Below the pieces are notes generated by a model, which saw only the letters and a list, made by a program, of their open reading frames with translations, was not told the DNA's origin and did no database searches. Of a DNA stretch of 64,000 bases, positions 34,401 through 48,577 are shown piece after piece (positions within the stretch are counted from its first letter, which is position 1; each line of letters starts with the position of its first letter). The DNA is from Trogon surrucura (Eukaryota > Chordata > Aves > Trogoniformes > Trogonidae). The position numbers and the translations under genes were made by a program. The stretch covers positions 97,458,122 to 97,522,121 of the forward strand of contig CM036618.1 of assembly GCA_020746105.1 (NCBI GenBank), given 5' to 3'.

Positions 34401-37400
34401 GATAAGAGTATACAGTAATGGAAAATGACAATTTTTAACATGACCATAGTGACACTCTCTGTCAGTCATGCTTACTTTTAAAAATACACACATTTTCCTT
34501 ACATAACACAACATCTACCACCCTACCATTTGCACAAATACCTTGTGGACTAAGGGGGTGGCAGAAACGGGAGGAGGGATGTAGCACAAGGCAGTTTGCT
34601 ATCTACCCACCAATGACATCAGAGGGAGATAAACACACAATTGCTGTCCATGAATCTGTAAACCCTAGTGGTCACAAGGCCAAAGTATGGCTTGCCCAAT
34701 GCATAACATCACCTGCTCCAGCAACGTCTACCACAGAGAAAGCTTCCAGGTCAGCAAGGTCCTGAGATGGAAAAGAAGGCTCTGTGTGCAGCCCTAGCAA
34801 TTTACTGATGTCTTAATGACGTACTGAATCAAGTTTTAATATTAATTTCCAGTAGCTTAAGGAAACCAATGATTTTTTTCTGGCAGTGTAAAAACATTTT
34901 CTATAAAATAATTTCTATATACAGCTTTTTAATGGCTTTGTCCATAACTTTATTACAATTGTCGGTAGCAGCTTAGGACATTACAAGCGCCCGATTTGCT
35001 TATCTTATTATGCTGAGTTTCCTTAAAGTAATGTGCGGACAAATAAATATATCATGCTTAACAGCTTTCCTTTGTGTGGCTTTTCCTTTCTTATTATATC
35101 CACATTTTAATTTGTGAACATAAGTGAAATATGTACAACTTTAAATATGCATTACGTAAAACAGTCTCAAAAACTGGCTAAGCACAGCAGGGAGCAGTCT
35201 CTATTTCTATTTCAAGAGAGGGTTGCCTTTTTCATTCCCATCATTCTGCTCTAAAAATCTCTTCCTTCTGTGACCTCTACCTGGTAATGCTACCATTTCT
35301 TCATGAGCCTGAGGCAGGAATGGGATGGAGCGCTCCAGCTCTGTCTCCTGACTTAGCCTACTGTCAAAGCCCTGACTTGGAGAAGTTTTATGTTGGATTC
35401 CAGGAGCAATTCTGCCTTCCCATGGCCCGCAGGCCTGCCAGCTTTGTCCCAAGGGAGCTGGTTTCACGGTAGGCCTACAGTGTAGGACAAACAATTTGCC
35501 TCAGAAACTTGCAGGTAAACCAGCTAGCAAGCGGTTGTCTCATTTTGTAAGGCTTCTTGAGATTTTACGAAACCATTCGTGTTTCCCACTTGGTGAAAAC
35601 ACAGACTGTTCAAAACTTTTTGTGTTAAGTAGTGTGTAAGCCACCGATGGGCTGGTGCTCAGGGCGGTGACCGGCTCCGACCTGAAGCTGAGCTGCCCGT
35701 CCTGGTCCCCCTCTACCCCAAGTGCCCCGATCTTAAGGCTACCAGCAGTTCTCACAGGGATAGTCTTCTTTCTTTCTCACTGTCTCCTCTTTGGCTAAAG
35801 ATATCACTTTCTAACTGTTTTTTTCTTGAAGACTTTAGCTGAAAAATTCCTGTCTGGCTCTACCTATTCAGGCTGGGAACGAGAGTGAAAACTGTGCTAA
35901 CACTACTGATATTTACTGTTTTGGCCTCTGCTACAAAGCCCGTGGGTTAAGTCATTGCTAAATATGTAATGTGATAAACGCTGTCCTCTCTGACTCCTTG
36001 GTGATCCCACTGCAGACAACAGAGGTCTCCAGGTTTAGCCAAGGACTGACTCAAGCTGTGGTATTGTTCAACGCTTCGTACTCTTGTTTTTTTATCTCAA
36101 ATGACATAAAAGTAAGATTGTATATTGTAACAATAGGTTGGGTGAGGCACGAACTAAAAGTGCCTACTATGTATGTCTATAATCCTTTTAAACAAAACAA
36201 TACTAAATCGTTATTTGATAAAACCACTTGATGAAAGACAGTGAAATGATGGTGTGAAGCTTGAAAAGCTTGTCAGATCAAGTTTTGAAAACTCAATTCT
36301 GAAGAAATGTTACCAGAACCTTAAAAAGCAAATTTATTGGTAGACACAGTAATTAAATTTGGTTGTGTTCAGAAGTTTTTCTTTGGAAACCAAAAGCAAT
36401 GTGTTTTTTTTTTCCCTCAGTGATCTCAGTAGGTAGGATAACAAAATCACTATCATTTGAACAACGATTGAATAGAAATTAAACAAACACAAATAAAAAA
36501 GTACTTGGGTTTCAGGCATACAGTTTCTGTGCCTAACCAAAGAGACTGAAATTCTTTCTTCTCTTTCCTGTTTTTTTGAGTGAAGCGAAAAACCATACCG
36601 CCAAGAAATGCATGTCTATCCAGGTAGAATCTTGCACTTCTGTAGCAGTTCTCATGCAGGTATCTCAGCAATGAAGCCTTGTAACTCCTAATAACCCACA
36701 ACAAGGATATATAACTGCTTTATACGGATAATAGGAAAGACAAAATTAGAGGATATAACAAAATCCTATAATGTAATTCCATCCATTTTTGAAATTTACC
36801 TTAAATATGAAAGTAACTAGAGCTCTGAAACGTTTTGCTTTGGTTTTATGGTAATTTTATTTCCTGTATTTTCTAGGATTCTGCTTCAGATTTATCCCTC
36901 CAGACACTAGGGTTTAACTGAGGTACAGCTGTTGGTCCCAGGCTCCTTCCATGGCCATCTCCACAGATACCTCCGAGTGGATGATGCATGGAACATGCAC
37001 TCCATGACAAGGAGAATCCTGACTTGGATGCTTCAGTTGCATTCCTAAAGTTAGGTGACATGTATCTGTGCCTTCACTATAAGCTGATTCCCAGCTTCCT
37101 GTCTTTCAGGTAGAGATTTCATTCAAATTAGTCATTAAAAAAATCTTTATTTGCAGGAGAAAGCCAAACAAAGCCAGATTTTAAAAAAAGACCTGCATTC
37201 ATTCATCTTGTTACTCATGGTAAAATTGTCACACACAATTTGTTAGGCTTTGAAGTTATGTTATGTAATAATTATTGATTTTTCTCACTTAGGCGTCACT
37301 TTCCAACACGTGTATCCATCAAAAAGGCAGACATTTAATTGCTCTATTTGGACACTCCAAATAAAGGGCTCCAAAGTACTATTATTCTACATTGTTTCAG

Positions 37401-38592
37401 GCAGAAAGAGCATTCTAAAAAAATAAGAACAGAAGAAAAGCTGCTACTGTAATCAGCCATGATTGAAGGCATTTCCTGTATTTCGCTATCAAACCGGTTG
37501 TTTTTTCCATTACATACTAAGTGAACTTTAGTAAGGTCAAGACACCAGAGAAAAACAGGATCAGAATATCTTCAATCAACTAAAGTTGACTACTTTAGTC
37601 TCTCTCTTTCAGATGTTTAGTGCTGGATCTTATCCCACATCTCCAAATTTCTTTCTTAAATCATAGATGCATAAACCAGCCAGTCTGAATTTATGATTTA
37701 GATAGTTGTTTTAAATGGCATTTAACTTGTCAGCCTTGCACTTCCCCTAGCCTAAAGGTCAATTGCCCTCATGCTAAATAACAATACCGATATTATTTTA
37801 GGATGATAGAAGTCCAACATGGGAGATGGGTTTTCATTCACAATCACAATATTGGGCCAAAATTTCCCGCAGTTGGAAGCCTGTCATTTCCACCATGATG
37901 CCTATTAGGTTCAGGTGCAAATTTTGAAATTACTATTAAACAAAAGTCAAAATTACAATGGCATAGGTTAATTTAATCCAATCCTGTTTATTGCCATCCT
38001 GCCGTCACACTAAATACAGACTATCTTGAGGTATGTAGCATCCCTGCCCTGTGCTCTGACCATATTCTTTTTCTAGAGAAAAAGTATTTCTTTTCCTTCC
38101 ACGAATGCCAAGTGACGCTCTCTTACTTGTTAACGTAACACAAATGTCGACACCTCCCTCAGAAACGACCACTTCCAAGTATATTGTTGACTCACTGAAG
38201 AAGGGAAAGCATGCCATGTTCTCCAGTAGCTACTGAAAAAATCCTGTGTTTTGGTCCAGTCCTGTTACATAAAAGAGAAGGCCAGTCTGCCTGAACACTG
38301 CAATAAGAACTCATCACGCTAACTCATGATGCAACCTTGTTATCTATTGAGCACAGATGCACAGAGTAGAGGCTACTCAGTGCTAGCAGATAGCCTCCAA
38401 AGTTCACCTGCAGTCCTGTTCTCCCTTGCTCCTCACCCCTTTCCACGCTTCAAAACCTTAGTGAAAGTTCTTCTTTTAATTCAGCTGAGGTTGTTCATCT
38501 AAAGAAAAATAATGACACTCACACAAATCCCCATTATTCAGTCAAGGGAACAGACCTTCAACATACTCAAAGATCAGAACACACTGTGGAGA

Positions 38593-38657
38593 TCACAGAA
38601 TCACAGAATGTTAGAGGTTGGAAGGGACCTTAAAGATCATCTAGTCCAACCAGCTCT
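38593..38657 (-). mobile_element. CR1 LINE 3'-terminal fragment, inverted
   Basis: TCACAGAATCACAGAATG, GGTTGGAAGGGACCTTAAAG and ATCATCTAGTCCAACC form the reverse complement of the CR1 3' end. Only about 65 bp remain. The orientation is the same as PRKCE transcription. Confidence 0.93.
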
Positions 38658-41600
38658 CAAAATATTACTATCTCCTTGTAAAAGGTAGCCCAAATCTTTT
38701 ACATCTTCAATAACATTATTTTGTGCTTCTGTCAGGAACTGACAAAACCACCATTAGATTCCAGGAAAAAATGAAAACATTGACAATACTGATAACCTAC
38801 TTCCTAACTTAAATTTGTCTTTTTATTTCATTCCTTTGAGTAAACCCTATACACTTTGTAAATTTTTAAAGATGTTTAAAAATAAAAAATAAAACAGTCT
38901 GGCAACCACAATACGGAGCATACAATAAAATGTCCAAACACAGGTGACTGGAAACATATCCTGAGTAAGCTATTAAAGTGCCAGCATGAGTCAACATTCC
39001 AGTGCCTTTTCTGTACTAGCCAATGCCCTCTGCAGCTTTATGATGCCCAGAAAGTATAAGTGAGAAGGGCTGCTGAAGGTTTTTACATAGAGCGTTTCTT
39101 TTTATAAAAGAAACAAATTTATCAGAATTCTTTACCCTATGCTCCCAAGAGTGTCCTTAGCAGTAAGCAGACTCCTTTTAAAGCTCCATATCATGTTTCC
39201 ATGGAGAAAAATGCTCTCTTAGTCAGAAAAAAAAACACCCCTCTGCAGTGAACTTTTGCACAGACACTGATTCTTTCCAACCTCACTTTGGTCTCAGTTC
39301 AACCTCTTGGGTCTTTTTATGGAAAGCCTTTCCACAGAGTGGTGTATGGAGTATTATGCAGAATGGACTAAACAAATTATGTAGCATACATGAAATGATG
39401 TAACTCAGCAAGAATGTTGCTTCCAACAAAATGTTTACTTATATGGAATCACCAGAAGAGAGATTTTAAACGATTTCTGCTTCTATTCTGATTTCAGTAG
39501 CATAGTTCACATGCCTAAACATCTTTTTACACGATCATGTGGTCTGAACCTGGGAAGGGTATGTGGGCTGCTAATTTAAAACCTTTTCTAACCTATTTAT
39601 CAAGGATCAAAACAGCAGCAGCCAACAGCAGTTTAACAGATTTCTTCAGAAATTCTTTTAAAAACTGTGAGCTACATTGATTTTTTTAACCTTCTAAAAG
39701 CACTCTGTTTTATAGTTAGATTTGCCTGTTTCAAAATCCTGTAAACAATTTTCTGTTATGATTGATGGAAGATTGCTGCAGTGGAGGCATTCTGGCAAAA
39801 TCATGAAGAATCTTTATCATTTGTCTGTAAAGTATGAAGAAGATGCCTGAACAAATGGGAGTTGCTTGCCTGTCTATGTTCATCTATACATCAGATAAAC
39901 TCCTAATGCTGCTTCCAGATAGAGGTCACAGAAGCTTGTGCTTTTCACTGATGGTTCCAACTCCAACCCTTGCTCTGATATGTAATTAGAAAGAGTTATA
40001 TATGCTAATAGAGAGCTGTATTTTACAAGATACTTTTCTAAAATTTTGACTGTGTAGCAAAATCAAATTCACGGAGAATCTTTATGTTTGAGCTCCAGCA
40101 CTGTTTCAAATGTAGTTCCTGCAGTCTTTCCCCATCTCCTCCTGAAAACACACGCTCAGGAATGCTGCTTTGGCTGTAGTGCCAACGTATAATGTCAACA
40201 CTTAAAATCTACTTATACGAGACACCCCACTAATTTTAATAAATATAAAAGCAATGGGAAGATGACTCATGGGTTACTCACATGAAGATTTAACATGGCA
40301 TGACTTAGGAAATTTACAGCATATTCATTTTTGCCAACATCAAGGTACACCAATTTACCTTCAGCTGTGAAGACATAGAGGCTACTGAGAAGAGCCCTAT
40401 AGTCCAGTCCAAGCGAAAATAGAGAGGCAACTCTGAATACAAGATTTGGGAGACTAAAATATGATTTTATTCTCTAACATTTGGTGCTTACTGGGTAGTC
40501 ATTGCACATAAATACTGACCTAAGTGGGATTATAATGTAAACTATTGACTAAAGTGGGCTGTTCTGAAACAATTTCATCAACATTAAAAAAAACAAAACT
40601 ACTTTGAGCCTGGTGAATTATCTTTGCAGTTTCTATGTGCCCAACCACTAGGTCTCTCTCCAGACACCTGCTAACCAGACTCTATGTTATGACAAGATCA
40701 GAAATTATCCTGTAAAACTCCCAGAAAGTTACATGGGCACATACTAGCAAGAAACCTAATTATACAGCTTACAGAAGAACTATTTTACAGAAAGTTTCAT
40801 TAAATTATAATGTTCAGTAAAGTTTCTTTGCATCCTTCTGACAGCCTTAAACTGAGCACACTGAAAACAGTTTAATTCCATTGTAAAGTTATTTTACTCT
40901 TCTTGTGTCAGAGCTTTTACTGTAAATGCTAATCATTATTTTTTAAAGAACTAGCCTCTTACACAGCAGATAGCATCCTTTATACACCCATCTCATGTTG
41001 TAACCACATTTATAATATATATTTTTATTACATGTTATCACATTCTGAATTCCAATGAAAAATTCATGAACAAATGAATCCCTGAAATCATCAAAACACT
41101 GTTAAAACAAAACAGGAGAAAAGTCGTACAAGTTGTGTTATATCCCAAATACAAGTATAAGATGTATTCAACTCAGCATTGCCCAACCCTGAAACGAATG
41201 TGGATATTAGTTTAGAGTCCCTGCAGCCAATCTGTAGCACTGTGTTAGGAACCCAGACTCAGATTTTGAATGATGACATGAACTACTCCATTAGCAATGA
41301 CACAGTTCGACCCTTTACTGCCCACCTTGTCTCAGGCATCATCCCTTCCACTTTCTTTTATACCCTCATGCTGCCATCACTGTAATTAGCTAAACACAAC
41401 CATGCTTGACTGCTTTTTAAAAGGATCCTATTAAATAAAGTATATTAAAAAATAAACCCCATTTTCTGTGGCAGGATTTTGGGATTTTAGCCTAAATCTC
41501 TCTTGGATTTGGTTTATACAGACAATTATCTTGGCCTAACTAAGAGCACTCATAGTTGAGCCAGGAGTGTAAAGGCTGTAGAAGCAATGACTTATATCAG

Positions 41601-44091
41601 ATTTGTCACCAAATTATCTATGGCTTTTGTAAGCTATATCTTACTAATATCAGTTAATATTTTGCTGTTATTACTACACAGAGAATTTCCAGGATGCCAT
41701 TTCAAAATTTCTTCAGACCCTGTTGCTCAGGGACAGAACAACTCTTAGCCAATCTACAGATGTTTTAAAACTTATAGCTAAATCCTTATTCTCTCGGTTT
41801 ATCCTCAGAAACACAGCACTTCTGTTATGTGTGCAAGCATACCTCTCGCTCTGATCTTGTGCAGGCTGCCAAAATCTCTCCTCCTCTTTCTGTTGTGAAT
41901 TTTCAAAAGGTGAAAAGAGAATCTGTCTAAAACCAGTGTTGTTCGAAGGGTTTCAAGGTAAGGGCCTCCACTTGGGGCATTTCTCTCTCAGTGTCTGTGG
42001 AAACTGGCTTACAGATCTTTGGAAGAGGCAGGTTCAAACAGCTTGTGATGGACTTGCCTTCAGCTCTGTGCTGAGGCTGCTGAGCTGCTGCCTACTTTCC
42101 TCGTTCACAATCTGATGATCCTTTTATGTGATCAGGTACTTAAAGACTTACATATAAATGAGCATCAGGGCCTCTTTATAATAGTTACGGTCCCTTTGGA
42201 CCTATTACAGATTATCAGCAAATGAACTGGCACACATGTGGTATGTCTTTTCACATACTCGGTATACAGTACCATAAACGCTTGCTGTCCCCTTACTGGT
42301 GGTTAAGTTTAGACAAGTATGTACTCAGGCATTTCTTAAGTGCGTATTATTTTTGTTCTACAAGTACTCCTTCAGAGCTGTTTCAGATTTATTGATGTTT
42401 GGAAGCTTTTAAATATCCATTACCCACTTAATTGACCATGGCAATTCCATTTGACTCATTATTTGTGTTTGTCAGAATATATTTAGGCATTTTTTAAAAT
42501 GGGTGTTAATAGACCATAGGCTCTCCCTTGGAAACCCTATAATAAATCAAGTAAATACCTGGTGAGGTGCTACAATGTTTATTTGTTACCACTTCATATT
42601 CCCCATTTTGAACATGTGAAGTTCTTCAATGCAGGTTATTTAGCCTGAGCTTTCTTTAGTTGTTTATTTTAGGGCACTGCTCCTGTATTATTCAGTTTTG
42701 TACCATGGTGCACCCATACCAGCTGCTATATTGGCTTATCTGCTGTTGAAGCCAATCCATCCTTTCCTTCCCTTGAAGGGGCAATCACATGCCCTAAGAC
42801 TGGAATACCCTGTGAAGAAACTTTTACAACTGCCTCCGTCAAATCTACATGAAAAAATAAAAGTAGACAATTGCATATACTATTTGCATTTGACATGTTT
42901 TGAAGAATGATATTTTCTGTGACTTCTATACATCAGCAGAAGGAAATTAAAGTCTAGAGAAAAGAGCACACATATGTAAGTATTGGTATTATTTCTGGCC
43001 CCTCTGCTTTATTTTTTCTCTCTCTTTGCTATTTCATAAGACTGACTACTGGAAACAAATTCTAGAAGCAGAAGGCAAAAAGCGAAGACCCATCTAATGT
43101 GTGCTGCTTCAGCTTTTCCTCATAAGCTGGATGTTACTGTGGGATTTTTTTTTAAATCCAAAACATCATACACCCAACGTAAGTGGTCTTGAGGGGGACA
43201 AAATTCAATGTAGTGGTGGCAGGAGAGCGTCTCTCCCTCATGCCACCCATCCCTGGGTGTATCTCACGGTGCACAAGCTCCACTCAAGCTGTAGGAGCTG
43301 GCCTTGGCCTCGCCGCCAACCCTGCTTAGCCTTGCTCCACATCTGCCTCCTCCACACGCACTCAGTGCTGCTGACACCGGCAGCCAAGGAGAGGGGTAGG
43401 TTTTACTTCTGACACAAGCAGGTAAGCTAAGTCACTTGTTCCCCTTTGTTACCCTTCACCTTTCTGCTTGTTTTCAGCACAGTCATGGCCAATCCGACCC
43501 CATCTGTTCCACTTTCGGATTCCTTGGGTTAGACTGCACCTAGCTCGACCAAGGTCCTTCTGACGTAATCCTGTCACTGTTTATTCTGGTAGCAGTAGAT
43601 ACTTTGATGCACTCGCCAAAATGCTAGTTGTCTCAGTGGTTGTATTTTCTCTGTTTTACTTACTTAGGCCATTTTAGTTAACCTCCTGGTGAACTACATT
43701 ATTTGTTTTCTTACATTTGAGTACAAGTTGTCAGCTAAACAGACATTTTTAGTTTCCAAAAGCTTCAGTGGTAACTCAGTTATGTTAGTTTTCAGATTGG
43801 CTAAATTCTCATTGTCCACAGCCTTTTGCAATGGTAAGCAAAATAACATATGGTTTTTAATAACATTGTATTCTCCAATGTGTTGATTTTCTAGTTTAAA
43901 AATAAACACATTTTCAGTCTGAAAAGTCAAACCAAGGTCCCAAATCATGCAGGAAGCTGCACACAACACGCATATGTGTAGTCTGACTGAATCAAAATTA
44001 GCCTATGAGTACAGTGATCTGCATGCAGAAATGTTTGCTGGAGCAGCACCTAAGTGATAAGCTCTTTCATAACCAGTAGGTGGATAAAAAT

Positions 44092-44124
44092 GGGGGGATA
44101 GAGGGGTAGGGTGGGGCGGGGGGG
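44092..44124 (+). other. G-quadruplex motif
   Basis: Five G runs of 6, 4, 3, 4 and 7 bases are separated by loops of 5, 2, 1 and 1 bases. This satisfies the usual G3+N1-7 quadruplex rule with very short loops. The G-rich strand is the + strand, which is the template for PRKCE, so the pre-mRNA is C-rich here. Confidence 0.85.
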
Positions 44125-45234
44125 AAGGAAACGGCACAAAGAGAATAAATGCAAACCTTGAGCCCAAAGTAGCAAGGTTCTGCCCAAAAGACGGAAAAAG
44201 TTGTATGTGAATGTTTTTACTGAAGTGTATCATCCAAATTTTCTTTTAAGGTTGTTCACTGTTTTTAATATCATTATTTTAAAAAACACTCAATAGAGTT
44301 CCTTACATGTTTCCACCTAGCATTCTGCATTACTCTCGAGCTTCTCTTTTGCATCTCAAGGGCACAACAAAATCTTTGTGAAATGTCTGTCATCTCAGAA
44401 TCACGTTTGCTGTGCACTTCTCTGTATTACTATGAAACATTGCCAGATGCACTCAAGAGCATGCAAAAGGTAAAGCCTCATCCTTAACATGACATAGTTT
44501 CAACAGCACCACAACTGGGTTATAGAAATATTTTCAGTTGTTTGAAGACAAGCATGACTGAAGGGCACAGCAAAACTCAGTTCTAACTTTTGTCCATTAG
44601 CAGGCAAATTACAGTTTGGAAGTACCTTCAGATTTTTAATGTACTGTGAAACAAAAAGCATTCTCTTCCTTCTGCTAGAAAATTGTTTGAAGGATATCAT
44701 TTTGTTTGGAACTGGTCTACATGTTCCTGTAGAAACAAAGCTGGCTCTCAGCATTTTAGGAAAACTACAGGGATTGCCTCGTGTCAGTACATTTCAATTT
44801 TACATGTGCTGCAGCTCTAGTGCATTTTTATTTTGTGTTATACTTCTCTCAGTTAAAACCTTCTTAACAAATGCAGAAAGAAAACACACATTTCTTCCTG
44901 CTATAAAATAAAGGCACAAACATCAATCTTCTAAAATCACTGACATTCACCCAGAAATAAATACAAATATGCTCTGCAATGTCTTGCTGCTATTATCTAT
45001 CGAGAAGCACTGTTGCCCTTTCTACCGAGTGTACCGGAACACGGCTGCCCTCACAGGAATGTAAACTTGGCATTAACTCTGGCAGATTCCCACTCCCTGC
45101 CCTCTCTCATTTAACATTAACTCACTCCTATACTGTTATCAGAAGGTAAAGGTCATAGCTTTATTTACACAATACAGCACTATACAAACGGTCATTAAAC
45201 AAGAAAATCTTCCACCAAATAAACACGAAGCCAA

Positions 45235-46075
45235 AAAACAATGCTGACCTCGCTACCGGGAACTCCCCCTGGAAGTACCTCGTCATCCCCCAAATGAGGT
45301 CGACGGCGCTGCTCTATCCTTCTAAATATTAACTGCCCGGCACTGCTCCCCTGCATACCCAACTCCCACACAAGAGCCAACTAAGGACTTTCTTATGTTC
45401 CAAACCCAGGAGAAATTTAGAAAGCATTCTACTGTTGGCAAGGCCGTGTGGTTCATATCCTATTCCCACAGCCTTTACTCATCCTTCCACAGCTGGAAAC
45501 CTTGTCAAAGGCTCTCCTATACGACAGCGGCCTTTAGCACAATACATAAGCTGGGCAGATGGCAGGGTGGACTCCCTCGGTCCGAATGCCAGAAGCCTGG
45601 GAACCAACCCTCCTTCCTGCTTCTCATCTCCCTCAGCCCCGCTCCTCTCCACCCCAGCCCACTGCCTCTTCCTGCAGGGAAGACATCCTGCTTATTTATG
45701 CATTTCACGACTGCTGGCCTGCCTAGATCTAGCAAGAAAAAGTGCAGGAGGGCAGGAGGCCACCGACTCAAATCCCGTCGGAGTTCACATTCAGTTTCGG
45801 ACACCAGACCGGGCAGAGCAGAACATGGATGCAGCCCAGGGTGTGAACGGGGCCGGGAGCAGTGGCCGGGTGGCGTGGCTTGGGCAGCAGTCGTCCCTGC
45901 AGACACTGGGACTTGGGCACTTGTGTAGCCACACAGCTCAGTGCTTGTTTCCTGCTTTTACTCAAGGTGATGGAAATTGTTGCTCACTCGTACCAGAAGC
46001 AAACTGTAACTTCTCTGTAGCAGACTCCTGCAACGGGCAGTTTATGTGGGGAACGGCTTGAGTTCAGGATATTCC
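45235..46075. other. GC- and CpG-enriched intronic block with overlapping open frames
   Basis: This stretch contrasts with the AT-rich surroundings. By eye it contains more than 20 CpG dinucleotides in about 840 bases, clustered at 45241-45310 and 45770-45900. It has long open frames in several phases: + strand 45395-45928 (177 codons from a true ATG), + strand 45435-46061 (208 codons, but opening with TTG; its first ATG is at 45825), and - strand 45517-45906 (129 codons). None of the peptides shows a domain I recognise. Few stops are expected by chance in GC-rich DNA, so coding is not claimed. It could be a regulatory element, a noncoding exon, or neutral. Confidence 0.5.
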
Positions 46076-48536
46076 CACGCTTAGGTCTCAATACGCTATA
46101 TGGAGGTACAAGGTCTTTCTTGCCCTCCTTCATGGACTATAGCTTCAGCGCCAATTTGACTGTTCAGAATTGAAATACGATGATCTCTACATACTTGAAA
46201 GCAAACCTAAAACTAATTTTAAACCAAAATGCTCCACGTCTAGCTTTGCATTTTAAAAAGAAAAAAAAAATGGGGGGGAGGGGAATTTTATTTGGCTGCT
46301 GCCACTCAGAAATAACACAGTAAGGTAACTTGGGAGAATGATGACTTTTAACATGTTAACCACTGACCATACGACATTTTCATCAGTGTAAATATAACTC
46401 CTCGTTACTCTGCCAAGGTTGCACTGAATCATACAACCGCCAGTGAACTCAGACTTTCTAAATATTCTTATTTCACACAAAAACACACTAATGAAAGTGC
46501 TTTTAATTTTAGGTAGTTCTTCTTTCTGAAACACTGGTATGTGCTGCCCTGATAAATGGGAATGCCAGGAAAACTGATCATCCAAGGAAAAAATCAGTTA
46601 GTGTTCAAACAAGTTCTTAGGCTATTTGTGTACGGAAAAAGCCCAGAGGTATTCAGGAATTGGCATCAGTATATTTATATTTGCATTATCCTCAATTCAG
46701 TGTTAACATATCCTTCATCACGACCCATATACTAATTACGGAGTGCACAGAGTCTCAGAAAGCTGCAGCAAGTTACAGCCTGGATTATTATTTCGTATTG
46801 CTGAGGAACATGATAAACCGTCTTTACACGAAGTCTCCCCTGTGACCAGGTGCTGTACAATTTGAAGGCAACATCTCACAGACCTTATGTTTGAAACTCA
46901 AAGAATGAGTTAATCCAAAGCAGGTGACAGTAATTTCCCAGTTAAGACATTTTTCATCCTCTCAGGTGAACTGAAATTGTGTCTTGTCTTTTGTATTTCA
47001 GAGAGCACCCCATTTAATCCCTTGCATGGTCTTGGAGCACACCAGAGATCACACGACACGCAACCATCGGCCCTTCAGGTCTCCACTGAAACAAGGTTTA
47101 TAGCTCACATAGTTATTCCCTAAATCAAATATGAACTGGGGACACCAGCACTTATGTTAATGAAATGGTACCCCGTTCTAATGCTGATGTCCCTGTTTGG
47201 GGAGACAACAGTCCTCTGTACATATTTTGGGCCAGAGTGGGCCACTTGTGTCGCCTCACTTGAACTCCAACAAGAAGAGCCAGAGACACCCATCTGGGTA
47301 CACCTGTCTTAAGGTCAGCAACTGCAGGTGAAGCAAGAACAGGTAACATTTACATGTATCTGCAGAAAGTGCCCAGGAATGCTGAAAGTCAGTACAAGAG
47401 GAGAGTACAGAAGTGGCATTTTCTTAACACACAGTTTGTTGCATCTTCCCTGCATGAGAATATATATTAAGCTGATGATGCCTGACTTTAAATATATCAG
47501 ACTCCAGGGACAGGTGACAGTGAACATAGTCCACAAGCTTTCATCACCAAGTTCGAAGTCCAGTTCAGCTCACAGGCCAAATGAGATTCATAGTCTAGCC
47601 CTTAATTCCTGAAGCTTGGATACATTTTTTCAAAGTGGTGCAATTGCATAACACAAACAACAAGGACTGCCAGAAACTGCGATTGAAACTTCTCTAGTGT
47701 CTGGTTGACTCTACTTGTATTATCAGGTCCCAGCTTGACATGTGCCTGAATAGCTGAATGCCAGATGAGAGCGAAGGTGGCAGGCATAATGCAAATATTT
47801 TTATTAAGTTGTTGAAGTGTTTCTGACACAACAACAGTAACATCATACCCTTAAAAATGTCTCACTGAAAACTATCTTGAAGTTTATCCATCATACAAGA
47901 TGCATTTGGTAACAGCAGCATCTTTATATATAAAAATTGTGAGGTTCGTTTTTATTTCCAACAGGAACTCCATAAACAAAAGGAAAGTCTGTAATTCCAG
48001 TGAGCACACAAATAATTGGACAAGTCTGGGAACAACTGTTGGGCCAGTTGCAAAGATGTAAACTTGCAGGATAATTTCCATTGCCAAACAAGGAGCTAGC
48101 TTTCTCTTTGAACTTCGGGGAAAATGAGGATAAACTACTTATTATAAAAGATGATAATTTAGTATCATCATAGCACTTTCTAAAAATCTAACCAACAAGC
48201 CAAAGCATGAGCTAAAGGTAGTTATTTACTTCCAAAAATATAACTATGTTCCATACTTCCACATACATGGCTGAAAAAAGATCAGAAGGTATAGCAGCTA
48301 TTTTGAAACCCGCATTTCCATCAAACATCTTAGTTTATTTATATATTCTCCACTTACCTTGAAGTACTGCCCACACCAGCAGCATTTCCCAGTCTGGAGA
48401 ATAACCATTAATTTCACACCACAATGTTTTTTCTAGAGATATAATTACACAGAAGACAAATATTCTTTATTAAAATATCTGAAGGCATGTTAGGTAGTTA
48501 TAACTGGTAGTTATTCAGGAGCATAGGTTTGTTGGG

Positions 48537-48577
48537 TTTTTTTTCCTCCTCTTCCCCCTTCCCTTTTTTTTTTTTTT
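48537..48577. repeat. 41-bp homopyrimidine tract
   Basis: An uninterrupted C/T run on the + strand has T8, mixed CCTCCTCTTCCCCCTTCCC, and a long T run ending just before GTTTG. The PRKCE sense strand is pure purine here. Such tracts can form triplex (H-DNA) structures; that is known behaviour of the class, not shown here. Confidence 0.9.

Noticed and set aside
45435..46061. 208-codon open frame as a gene
   Set aside because: It opens with TTG, its first ATG is at 45825, it overlaps two other long frames, and no domain is recognisable. GC-rich composition explains the lack of stops.
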